Assembly (NCBI GenBank): GCA_963620595.1
Contig: CAVFAY010000012.1
Coordinates: 1-64,000 of the forward strand
Direction of reading: 5' to 3'
From: Butyricicoccus_A sp963620595
Lineage (GTDB): Bacteria > Bacillota > Clostridia > Oscillospirales > Butyricicoccaceae
Length of the DNA stretch: 64,000 nucleotides
Made by a program: the position numbers and the translations under genes. Below the pieces are notes generated by a model. It worked only from the letters and a program-made list of their open reading frames with translations, had not been told where the DNA came from and made no database searches. Below are positions 25,762-33,204 of the stretch, piece by piece (the first letter of the stretch is position 1; each line of letters begins with the position of its first letter).

Positions 25762-25826
25762 AAGAGACACGAAATGTCGCCCATCCACTGTCCGACGGAT
25801 GGGTGGGATTCGTGTCTCTTTTTTTT
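25762..25826 (+). terminator. Two-tier terminator hairpin, possible attenuator for the DUF2798 gene
   Basis: Outer stem AAGAGACACGAA (25762-25773) with TTCGTGTCTCTT (25809-25820), inner stem CCCATCC (25780-25786) with GGATGGG (25797-25803), then a run of T to 25826. It may simply end the peptidoglycan-binding operon, but the promoter at 25707-25736 lies upstream of it. Confidence 0.88.
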
Positions 25827-25857
25827 GTTGCTACATATCAAAGGAGGATTTTTTCAC

Positions 25858-26361
25858 ATGCCTAAAACATTCGGACAATCTGTTTTTTTTACCTTTCTCA
25901 CCGCCTGGATGATGGTTTACTGCATGACGCTGTACAATATCGTTCTCTCATCCGGTGTCTTTACCAATGCGACGTTTTTGCTCGCCTTCAAAGAGATGTG
26001 GGTAGAATTTGTCATTATCTTTTTGTGTGCCTACTGCATCTCATCACCGATCGCCAAAAAACTGGCGTTTCGTGTCGCGCATCCCGGCGACAGACCGATT
26101 GTCATCATTCTGTCCATTCAGGTGTTCACCGTTGTCTTACAGGTCGCGCTCGCCAGCATTCTCGGCGCATGGAAGGCCTACGGCTTTTCCATCGACTTCC
26201 TGCCGCATTATCTTCTGACATACTGTCTCAATTTCCGCATGGCGATGCCGCTCCAGCTCTTGTTTGTCGGACCTCTCGCCCGTCTGATCTTCCGCACGGT
26301 CTGCTCAGAATCCCGCCAGCATATGTCGCGCGCAGAGGTTATCTCTGAAATGAGCAAATAA
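25858..26361 (+). CDS. DUF2798 family membrane protein
   Basis: 167 residues with four predicted membrane helices (about 10-32, 44-66, 82-108, 118-145) and the conserved SIDFLPHYLLTYCLNFRMAMPLQLLFVGPLARLIF segment of DUF2798 proteins, here as two related halves (first half MVYCMTLYNIVLSSG...EMWVEFVIIFLCAYCISSPIAKKLAF). The role of the family is not established. The start is ATG at 25858 with AAAGGAGG upstream; the frame is open back to 25732 through the hairpin, but those codons do not encode a plausible protein. It ends at the bidirectional terminator at 26370-26405. Confidence 0.85.
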   Translation: MPKTFGQSVFFTFLTAWMMVYCMTLYNIVLSSGVFTNATFLLAFKEMWVEFVIIFLCAYCISSPIAKKLAFRVAHPGDRPIVIILSIQVFTVVLQVALASILGAWKAYGFSIDFLPHYLLTYCLNFRMAMPLQLLFVGPLARLIFRTVCSESRQHMSRAEVISEMSK

Positions 26362-26369
26362 TCCGACAA

Positions 26370-26405
26370 AAACCGCGCATCTCTGAGAGCAGAGATGCGC
26401 GGTTT
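26370..26405. terminator. Bidirectional terminator between DUF2798 gene and serS
   Basis: Fifteen-pair perfect stem AAACCGCGCATCTCT / AGAGATGCGCGGTTT with a six-base loop, and short T runs on both strands; the two flanking genes converge on it. Confidence 0.92.
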
Positions 26406-26427
26406 CTATTACACCAAATTATTTATC

Positions 26428-27696
26428 TTACTTGATGATGTCAGTGCCCATGAAGCCTCTCAGAGCTTCCGGAACGGTAACAGAACCGTCTGCGTTCTGG
26501 TAATTCTCCAGAATTGCTGCTACGGTGCGGCCGACTGCAACGCCAGAGCCGTTCAGAGTGTGTGCATACTGCGGCTTGCCCTGTTCATTGCGGCAGCGGA
26601 TGTTTGCACGGCGTGCCTGATAATCCAGGAAGTTGGAGCAAGAGGAAATCTCTACATAACGGCCGTAGGACGGCATCCAAACCTCAATATCATAGGTGCA
26701 CGCAGAGCTGAAGCCTACATCACCGGTGCACAGGATAACAACACGATACGGCAGACCCAGACCCTGCAAAACAGCCTCAGCCTCATGGGTCAGGTTCTCC
26801 AGCTGATTCCAAGAATCCTCCGGTGCTGTGAAGTTTACCAGCTCTACCTTGTTGAACTGATGCTGACGAATCAGACCACGCGCATCACGACCTGCTGCAC
26901 CAGCCTCACCGCGGAAGCAAGCGGAGTATGCTGCATAGCGAATCGGCAGCTGCTCAGCCGGAATGATGTCATCGCGGTACATATTGGTTACCGGAACCTC
27001 CGCGGTCGGAATCAGGTACTGGTCGGTGTTTTCCAGATGGTACATATCCTCTGCAAACTTTGGCAGCTGACCGGTACCGGTCATAGAGGCAACATTTGCA
27101 ATGAATGGCGGCAGAATCTCTGTATAGCCGTTATCAGTGTGGGTGTTCAGGAAGTAGTTGATAACTGCACGCTCCAGACGAGCACCCATGCCCTTATAGA
27201 AATGGAAACGGCTGCCGGTTACCTTTGCTGCGGTATCCGGATCCAGAATACCCAGAGCCTTGCCGATGTCCCAATGTGCCTTCGGCTCGAAATCGAATGC
27301 ACGCGGCTCGCTCCAGCGGCGCAGTTCCGGATTGCAGGTATCATCTGCACCCTCCGGCACCTTGTCTGCCGGTACATTCGGGATGGTCAGCAAGGTATCG
27401 TGCAGCTTCTGCTCTACCTCAGCCTGCTCAGCATCCAGTGCCTTGACTTCCTGGCTCAGTTCCTTCATCTGTGCCAGAACAGCAGAGACATCTTCGCCAG
27501 CCTTCTTGAGCTGCGGAATGGACTTGGATACCTTGTTCTGCTCTGCCTTCATTGCCTCTACCTTGCCGATGATGTCACGGCGCTTCTGGTCGAGAGCCAA
27601 GGCAGTATCAATTTCCTCATCATAGCTCTTGCCGCGCATAGCCAGACGAGTCTTGCACTTTTCAGTATTCTCGCGGATAAACTTTACATCTAACAC
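26428..27696 (-). CDS. serS: Seryl-tRNA synthetase
   Basis: Charges tRNA-Ser (and tRNA-Sec where present). 422 residues: an N-terminal antiparallel coiled-coil arm (about 1-105, Lys/Glu-rich) that grips the long variable arm of tRNA-Ser, then the class II core with motif 2 ACFRGEAGAAGRDARGLIRQHQFNKVELV, the serine/ATP region SSCSNFLDYQARRANIR and motif 3 LNGSGVAVGRTVAAILENYQ. Starts MLDVKFIRENTE. No T-box leader is visible: only 67 bases separate it from the coiled-coil membrane protein gene upstream. Its place next to the par/dnaA region is typical for Firmicutes. Confidence 0.97.
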   Translation of the reverse strand: MLDVKFIRENTEKCKTRLAMRGKSYDEEIDTALALDQKRRDIIGKVEAMKAEQNKVSKSIPQLKKAGEDVSAVLAQMKELSQEVKALDAEQAEVEQKLHDTLLTIPNVPADKVPEGADDTCNPELRRWSEPRAFDFEPKAHWDIGKALGILDPDTAAKVTGSRFHFYKGMGARLERAVINYFLNTHTDNGYTEILPPFIANVASMTGTGQLPKFAEDMYHLENTDQYLIPTAEVPVTNMYRDDIIPAEQLPIRYAAYSACFRGEAGAAGRDARGLIRQHQFNKVELVNFTAPEDSWNQLENLTHEAEAVLQGLGLPYRVVILCTGDVGFSSACTYDIEVWMPSYGRYVEISSCSNFLDYQARRANIRCRNEQGKPQYAHTLNGSGVAVGRTVAAILENYQNADGSVTVPEALRGFMGTDIIK

Positions 27697-27763
27697 GATT
27701 CATGTTTCCTTTCTTACACCCCTATTCGGACGGATGCCCGATATGGATGGTGATTTCAATTTA

Positions 27764-28312
27764 TTATTCGTCTGCGTTCAACGCATCACAAATATCTGCA
27801 TATTCCTTTGCCGCCGAACCGGTCAAAGGTGCCGTGGTCTCATTTGTCAGGGCATCCCGCGTATACGCAGCGTCCATCTTGTCAATGATCTCGCGCGCGG
27901 TGTCCTTCTCCCCGTCCTGATATGCCTTTTCCAGCTGCCACAGCTGATCCAATGCCTCTGCATTCTTCGTCGCGTCCTGAGACTGTTTGGTCAGCTTCTC
28001 ATTCTGCTCCTGTGCGGTATTGAGATCCGCCTGCAATTTATCAACAGAATCCTGCAGCTGGTCAACCTTGGCTTTCGCGCCGTTGGCGGCGTCCGTCTGC
28101 TCGGTCAGCTGCGTACCCAGCGCTTCCAGCTTCTGATTGGCATGTGTCTGCATAACATAGCTGAGCAAAATCAGCACCAGTGCCACGCAGAACAGACCGA
28201 TGATATAAAATACAAAGACCTTCCGGCTTTTTTGTCGGCTGCGGTCAATAGAGACCGCCTCTTCATAGATCTTAATGTCCTCTTCCAGTTTTTTATTCTT
28301 CTCTTCGCTCAT
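27764..28312 (-). CDS. Membrane protein with extracytoplasmic coiled coil, unknown
   Basis: 182 residues: a charged N-terminus (about 1-30), one membrane helix (about 33-54, VFVFYIIGLFCVALVLILLSYVM), then a long heptad-rich coiled coil (about 55-125, KLEALGTQLTEQ...DQLQDSVDKLQADLNTAQEQNEKLTKQ) and a short helical C-terminal region (about 128-182). Single-pass with the coiled coil outside by the positive-inside rule (KSRK before the helix). It lies 12 bases after parB in the same direction, so it is probably cotranscribed with parAB. The function is not recognised; a link to division or segregation is only positional. Confidence 0.8.
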   Translation of the reverse strand: MSEEKNKKLEEDIKIYEEAVSIDRSRQKSRKVFVFYIIGLFCVALVLILLSYVMQTHANQKLEALGTQLTEQTDAANGAKAKVDQLQDSVDKLQADLNTAQEQNEKLTKQSQDATKNAEALDQLWQLEKAYQDGEKDTAREIIDKMDAAYTRDALTNETTAPLTGSAAKEYADICDALNADE

Positions 28313-28324
28313 GACAAGCCTCCA

Positions 28325-29224
28325 TTAAAGGGTCACAGCTGCCAGAGCATTTGCCAGCCGTTCCAGATCTTCATCACCGTAATATTCCAGTGTGATCTTT
28401 CCTTTTTTCTTTTTATGGTCAATCTGCACGCGGCGTCCCAGCGAGCCTTCCAGCTTGCGTTCCACCTCAGCATAATAATCCGGCTGGAATTCCTTCGGTA
28501 CCTCTGTGTCGATCTTGGTTTCCACCGGCTGATTAAGTTTTTTGACGTATGCCTCTGCCTGCCGCACAGACATGCCCGACTGCACCATGCTCATCGCCGC
28601 GGTCAGCCGCTTGCTCTCATCCTGAATAGACAACACGGCACGCGCATGGCCGCTGGACAGTCTGCCCTCTTCCACGAGCTTGCGCACATCCTCATCCAGT
28701 GTCAGCAGACGCAGACAGTTTGCCACTGCAGAGCGGGAACGTCCGACGCGCGTGGCAACTGTTTCCTGATTCATGCCGAACTGCTCCATCAGTGCCCGAT
28801 AGCCCTCAGCTTCCTCCATCGGATTGAGGTCCTCGCGCTGTAAATTTTCGATGAGCGCCAGCTCCATCATGGTCTGCTCGTCCGCATCAATGACCATGGC
28901 CGGAATGGTATCCAGTCCGGCGCGGCGAGCGGCACGCCAGCGGCGTTCTCCCGCTACGATCTGATAATATCCATTGTCGCCCTGTCGAACCGTAATCGGC
29001 GCGAGCACACCGTGGATGCGGATGCTGTTTTCCAGCTCCTGCAATGCCTTCTCATCGAAGGAACGGCGCGGCTGTGCGCGGTTGGGTTCAATGCGTCTGA
29101 GCGGCAAATTGCGGAATCCATTTTTCGGACGAACCGGCTCTGCGCTCGTCGGCGGTACAGCCGGATCCAAATTTTCTTCCCCAAACAGTGCGGAGAGACC
29201 GCGTCCCAGACTTCTATTTGCCAT
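28325..29224 (-). CDS. parB: Chromosome-partitioning protein ParB (Spo0J)
   Basis: CTP-dependent clamp that loads at parS, spreads, and recruits SMC; also controls ParA. 299 residues, starting MANRSLGRGLSALFGEE (the Arg-rich N-terminal ParA-activating peptide). Segments in order: the ParB N-domain LPLRRIEPNRAQPRRSF, the CTP-binding GERRWRAAR motif, a helix-turn-helix DNA-binding region MNQETVATRVGRSRSAVANCLRLLTL, and the C-terminal dimer domain. The ATG at 29224 has GAGAGGAG upstream and avoids overlap with parA. Three perfect parS sites lie 0.8-1 kb upstream, beyond parA. Confidence 0.97.
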   Translation of the reverse strand: MANRSLGRGLSALFGEENLDPAVPPTSAEPVRPKNGFRNLPLRRIEPNRAQPRRSFDEKALQELENSIRIHGVLAPITVRQGDNGYYQIVAGERRWRAARRAGLDTIPAMVIDADEQTMMELALIENLQREDLNPMEEAEGYRALMEQFGMNQETVATRVGRSRSAVANCLRLLTLDEDVRKLVEEGRLSSGHARAVLSIQDESKRLTAAMSMVQSGMSVRQAEAYVKKLNQPVETKIDTEVPKEFQPDYYAEVERKLEGSLGRRVQIDHKKKKGKITLEYYGDEDLERLANALAAVTL

Positions 29225-29238
29225 ACGTTTCTCCTCTC

Positions 29239-30000
29239 TCACGCTTCATTTCTTCTGAGGAATTCCTGTGCCAGTGCCATATACGCCTCTGCGCCGCGGC
29301 AGTAGCGGTCGTATGCGGTAATCGGCTCACCGTGGCTCGGTGCCTCAGACAGGCGGACATTGCGCGGCACCACCGTCGCAAAGACCTTTTTACCAAAGTG
29401 GCGCTTGACTTCCTCCACGACCTGAATGGACAGATTGGTGCGACCGTCAAACATCGTGAGCAGCACGCCCTCCATGCGGATGTTCTCATTGAGTCCGCGC
29501 TGTACAGCACGAACCGTCGTCATCAGCTGTGTCAGACCTTCCAGTGCATAATACTCACACTGAAGCGGCACCAAAAACGAATCCGCTGCGCACAGAGAAT
29601 TGAGCGTCAGCAGTCCCAGAGACGGCGGACAGTCAATGAAAATATAATCATACTCATCGCGCACCTGATCGAGTACCATCTTGAGCCGATACTCACGGCG
29701 ATCCATTTCAATCATGTCGATCTCTGCGCCGGCAAGATTGACATTTGCGCCGATCACATCGACCCACTTGGTCTTGATAATTCCTTCTTCCACCGGCGCA
29801 TCACAGACAGTCAGCTCATATACGCTGGTCTTGAGGGAGCGCGGGTCAATACCAAAACCGGAAGTCGCATTGCCCTGCGGGTCAAAATCGCACACGAGAA
29901 CTTTTTTTCCCTGATCCGCCAAAGAAGCGGCAAGATTCACGGCTGTTGTCGTTTTTCCGACGCCGCCCTTTTGGTTTGCAAATGCAATAATTTTTCCCAT
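29239..30000 (-). CDS. parA: Chromosome-partitioning ATPase ParA (Soj)
   Basis: 253-residue Walker-type ATPase; the ATP dimer binds DNA non-specifically and is released by ParB, and in B. subtilis Soj also regulates DnaA. The deviant Walker A KGGVGKTT (11-18) has both signature lysines, followed by CDFDPQGNATSGFG (Walker A') and IDCPPSLG (Walker B). The ATG at 30000 lies 54 bases from the first parS site, so ParB spreading from parS would cover the parAB promoter. No Noc paralogue is seen between parA and rsmG. Confidence 0.97.
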   Translation of the reverse strand: MGKIIAFANQKGGVGKTTTAVNLAASLADQGKKVLVCDFDPQGNATSGFGIDPRSLKTSVYELTVCDAPVEEGIIKTKWVDVIGANVNLAGAEIDMIEMDRREYRLKMVLDQVRDEYDYIFIDCPPSLGLLTLNSLCAADSFLVPLQCEYYALEGLTQLMTTVRAVQRGLNENIRMEGVLLTMFDGRTNLSIQVVEEVKRHFGKKVFATVVPRNVRLSEAPSHGEPITAYDRYCRGAEAYMALAQEFLRRNEA

Positions 30001-30053
30001 ACGTGATTTTCCTTTCCGGAATAACTTCTTTTTCGGTATTCATTATACCACTT

Positions 30054-30069
30054 TGTTTCACGTGAAACA
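30054..30069. promoter_or_regulatory. parS: parS site 1
   Basis: TGTTTCACGTGAAACA, a perfect 16-base palindrome identical to the consensus ParB (Spo0J) site. Confidence 0.97.
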
Positions 30070-30128
30070 ACAGGAAAAACGCGTTTTATGTGTGTAAATT
30101 CTGCGTGAAACGCGCGGTGAACTCGGCA

Positions 30129-30144
30129 TGTTTCACGTGAAACA
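30129..30144. promoter_or_regulatory. parS: parS site 2
   Basis: Second perfect TGTTTCACGTGAAACA, 75 bases from site 1. A degenerate half site TGCGTGAAACGC lies between them near 30102. Confidence 0.97.
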
Positions 30145-30166
30145 TGTGTTAAACATCCGGCCGCTT

Positions 30167-30182
30167 TGTTTCACGTGAAACA
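30167..30182. promoter_or_regulatory. parS: parS site 3
   Basis: Third perfect TGTTTCACGTGAAACA, 38 bases from site 2, ending one base before the rsmG stop codon. Confidence 0.97.
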
Positions 30183-30183
30183 A

Positions 30184-30885
30184 TCACAACGGGGATGCAG
30201 AGATCTTGCGGAACGGGCGCGGATACTGCTTCGGCGTGTGCTGCTTCTTGCGAATCACCACCAGACGATGCGTAATATCGGTATTCGGAATCGTATAATC
30301 TATGACTTTCTCTATTTCTCCGCCGAGCAACCGGATGGCTTTTTTCGCCTGCTCCAGCTCGTCATCGGAATCCTTGCTCTTCATGGCGATAAATGCGCCG
30401 CCCTGCTTGACCAGCGGCAGCGACAGCTCCGCCAGCACATTGAGCTGTGCCACAGCGCGAGAAACCGCAAAATCATACTGTTCGCGGTGCTTTGCCGCGA
30501 ATTCCTCTGCGCGGGCGTGGACGGCTTCGATGTCAGACAATTGCATCCCGTCGATACAGCCCTGTAAAAATCGAATGCGCTTGCCCAGCGAATCGAGCAG
30601 GGTCAGACGGCAGGACGGGCACAGAATATGCAGCGGCATCCCTGGAAAGCCAGCGCCGCAACCAACATCAATCACAGATTTGCGGGAAAAATCCGCAATC
30701 TGAAGCAGGGATGCGCAGTCGAGCAAATGCTTTTCTGCAATTTCCTTCGGATCGGTAATGCGGGTGAGATTCATAACCTTATTGGTCTCCAGCATGCGGG
30801 CAGTAAAGTCCTCCAGCTGAGCAATTTGTGCATCAGAAACCGATAATTTCATGGCAGAAAAGCCGTTTTGAAGCAATTCAGTCAT
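30184..30885 (-). CDS. rsmG: 16S rRNA (guanine-527-N7)-methyltransferase
   Basis: Adds m7G527 to 16S rRNA with S-adenosylmethionine. 233 residues: an N-terminal helical part with KVMNLTRI, the SAM motif VIDVGCGAGFPGMPLHIL and the conserved SRAVAQLNVLAELSLPLV. Starts at ATG 30885, with AAAGGAG upstream inside the end of mnmG (8-base overlap), so translation is coupled to mnmG. The stop is directly beside parS site 3. Confidence 0.96.
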   Translation of the reverse strand: MTELLQNGFSAMKLSVSDAQIAQLEDFTARMLETNKVMNLTRITDPKEIAEKHLLDCASLLQIADFSRKSVIDVGCGAGFPGMPLHILCPSCRLTLLDSLGKRIRFLQGCIDGMQLSDIEAVHARAEEFAAKHREQYDFAVSRAVAQLNVLAELSLPLVKQGGAFIAMKSKDSDDELEQAKKAIRLLGGEIEKVIDYTIPNTDITHRLVVIRKKQHTPKQYPRPFRKISASPL

Positions 30886-32764
30886 TCTTTTTCTCCTTTT
30901 CCATCATCTCTGTGACGATCATCAGAGCCGTAATATCTGCCGGGCTGACACCGGAAATGCGAGATGCCTGTCCAAAATTGAGCGGATGCACCTGTTGCAG
31001 CTTCTGTCTGGCCTCCAAGCGAAGCGACGAAATCTGTGTGTAATCCAAATCCGCAGGCAGCGGGCGGCTCTCCAGCTTGCGGAACTGCTCGACATCGCGC
31101 AGCTGCCGCTTGATATAGCCCTCATATTTGATGCGAATCTCTACCTGCTCCCGAATCTCCTTGGACAACGTCGGACGATCCGGATCAAACGGTGCCAGCG
31201 CATCATACTTCAGCTCTGGTCTGCGAATGAGGTCAGACATCTTACAGCCAGACTTGAGTGGAGTGCTGTTGTGCTGTTTTAGGAAATCTTGTAAGACGTC
31301 TGATGGCGCTAAATTCACATGTTCCACACGGTCGATCTCCTGCTGTACAGCGGCGTACTTGCGCTGCACTTTTTCCAGCCGTTCCTGAGAGTTCAGACCG
31401 ACGCGGGCACCAATACCAACGAGGCGTTCGTCCGCATTATCCTGCCGCAAAATCAGTCGGTACTCACTGCGCGAGGTCATCATGCGGTACGGTTCCTTGG
31501 TGCCGCAGGTGACGAGATCATCGACCAGCGTACCGATATAACCATCGGCGCGATCCAAAATCATCGGCGGCTCGCCCTTGAGCTTGAGCGCCGCATTGAT
31601 ACCGGCAACCAGTCCCTGTGCACCGGCTTCTTCATAACCAGAGGAGCCGTTAAACTGACCGGCACCATACAGACCGTGAATTTTCTTGGTTTCCAGCGTC
31701 GGCAGCAGTTCCAACGGGTCAATGCAGTCGTACTCAATGGCGTAAGCCGGACGCATTACCTCCGCATGTTCCAAGCCTTTAATCGTGTGAAGCATATCCA
31801 ACTGGACATCTTCCGGCATGGAAGATGAAAAGCCCTGAATGTACATTTCTTCGGTATTGAGACCCATCGGCTCAATAAACAGCTGGTGACGCGGCTTGTC
31901 CGCAAAACGCACGACTTTATCCTCAATGGACGGGCAATAGCGCGGACCAATGCCTTCTACCTTGCCGGAATACAGCGGAGAGCGGCTCAAATTGTCTCGA
32001 ATCACTTCATGTGTAGTCGCGTTCGTATACGTCAGGTGACATACCGCACGGTTTTCCGGCACATGCTCGGTCTCAAAGGAGAACGGAATACAGTCTTTCT
32101 CGCCCTCCTGCACTTCCAATTCGCTGAAATCAATACTGCGGCGATTGACGCGCGGCGGCGTACCCGTCTTAAAGCGCATGAGACTGAGACCCATCTTGCG
32201 CAGAGAATCCGTCAAGCCAATTGCGGCGAACATGCCGTCCGGACCGCCGTCATAGAACATATCACCGATGATAATTCTGCCCTGCAAATACGTGCCCGTT
32301 GCAATAATGACAGCCTTTGCTTCATAATGTGCGCCGGTTCGCGTCGTCACGCCGGTAACCGCTCCGTGTTCCGTTGTAATATCCACAATTTCCGCCTGCT
32401 TGAGCATGAGATTTTCCTGCTCTTCCAGCACATGCTTCATATACTCTCGGTATTGTGCGCGGTCTGCCTGTGCGCGCAGAGAATGTACCGCCGGGCCTTT
32501 GCCGCGGTTGAGCAGGCGGTACTGAATACACGCCGCATCTGCTGCGCGACCCATTTCACCGCCCAGCGCATCAATTTCACGCACCAAATGTCCTTTTGCC
32601 GTGCCGCCGATGGCCGGATTGCACGGCATATTGCCGACAGCATCCAAATTGATGGAAAAAACAACAGTCTTGAGACCCAATCGCGCACTGGCGAGTGCCG
32701 CCTCAATGCCCGCGTGACCGGCACCGATCACCGCAACGTCCACGGTTCCAGCTAAAAATTGCAC
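30878..32764 (-). CDS. mnmG: tRNA uridine-5-carboxymethylaminomethyl modification enzyme MnmG
   Basis: FAD enzyme that with MnmE forms cmnm5U34 (from glycine and methylene-THF) on tRNAs reading split boxes. FAD loop VAVIGAGHAGIEAALASARLG at the start, GGTAKGHLVREIDALGG, CPSIEDK and QGFSSSMPEDVQ, plus the C-terminal helical domain that binds tRNA and MnmE. The likely start is GTG at 32764, since AAGGA ends 9 bases before it; an ATG three codons upstream abuts the Shine-Dalgarno. That gives 628 residues. Separated from mnmE by a 440-base spacer with a DnaA-box palindrome, which is longer than usual for this gene pair. Confidence 0.95.
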   Translation of the reverse strand: MQFLAGTVDVAVIGAGHAGIEAALASARLGLKTVVFSINLDAVGNMPCNPAIGGTAKGHLVREIDALGGEMGRAADAACIQYRLLNRGKGPAVHSLRAQADRAQYREYMKHVLEEQENLMLKQAEIVDITTEHGAVTGVTTRTGAHYEAKAVIIATGTYLQGRIIIGDMFYDGGPDGMFAAIGLTDSLRKMGLSLMRFKTGTPPRVNRRSIDFSELEVQEGEKDCIPFSFETEHVPENRAVCHLTYTNATTHEVIRDNLSRSPLYSGKVEGIGPRYCPSIEDKVVRFADKPRHQLFIEPMGLNTEEMYIQGFSSSMPEDVQLDMLHTIKGLEHAEVMRPAYAIEYDCIDPLELLPTLETKKIHGLYGAGQFNGSSGYEEAGAQGLVAGINAALKLKGEPPMILDRADGYIGTLVDDLVTCGTKEPYRMMTSRSEYRLILRQDNADERLVGIGARVGLNSQERLEKVQRKYAAVQQEIDRVEHVNLAPSDVLQDFLKQHNSTPLKSGCKMSDLIRRPELKYDALAPFDPDRPTLSKEIREQVEIRIKYEGYIKRQLRDVEQFRKLESRPLPADLDYTQISSLRLEARQKLQQVHPLNFGQASRISGVSPADITALMIVTEMMEKEKKND

Positions 32765-32949
32765 GAATATCATTCCTTTCTGTATACTTTATAATATTTT
32801 ATTCTTATCGTATTTATATTTTTTCACAAGACAACTTGTATCTTGTTGTTTTCTCTCGTTATGACACGCAAAAGCGTATACTCTCAGATATTTTAGCATA
32901 GCATAGAATACAAGACGGGTCAAGGCTCAAGCGGTATCTTGTCTTTGTT

Positions 32950-32991
32950 TTTCCACAAAGTTATCCACAATTGTGGATAACTTTGTGGAAA
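32950..32991. promoter_or_regulatory. Perfect 42-bp palindrome with two inverted DnaA boxes
   Basis: The 20-base arm TTCCACAAAGTTATCCACAA (32951-32970) is followed directly by its exact reverse complement (32971-32990), and one more T-A pair closes outside. Each arm holds a perfect DnaA box (TTATCCACA at 32961-32969; TGTGGATAA at 32972-32980). It lies in the mnmG-mnmE spacer, about 4.9 kb from dnaA. The spacer also carries a loose TTGATAACTCTGTG match near 33072 and the mnmE terminator; no gene is seen in it. Confidence 0.95.
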
Positions 32992-33150
32992 CCACTGGAC
33001 AGATCCACTAAAAAAACGACACGATTTTTGCCGTTTTTATCAAGTGTCCTCGCCGCCAGGCGGTTCGTTCTGTTGATAACTCTGTGTAAAATGTGCAAAA
33101 CTTATTAACGCCTCATACAACGCAAGTTTATTCTGCCAAAAAACACCGTG

Positions 33151-33192
33151 AAAAAAACGCCATTCCGGACAGATTTCTCCATCCGGAATGGC
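33151..33192 (-). terminator. Terminator after mnmE
   Basis: Stem GCCATTCCGGA / TCCGGAATGGC with a 12-base loop, then seven T on the minus strand after one G. It ends the rpmH-to-mnmE transcript, so mnmG and rsmG must start from their own promoter. Confidence 0.92.
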
Positions 33193-33204
33193 TGCCATTC
33201 CACT

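Noticed and set aside
25732..25857. N-terminal extension of the DUF2798 protein
   Set aside because: The frame is open through the hairpin, but the extension is low-quality sequence and the ATG at 25858 has a strong Shine-Dalgarno.
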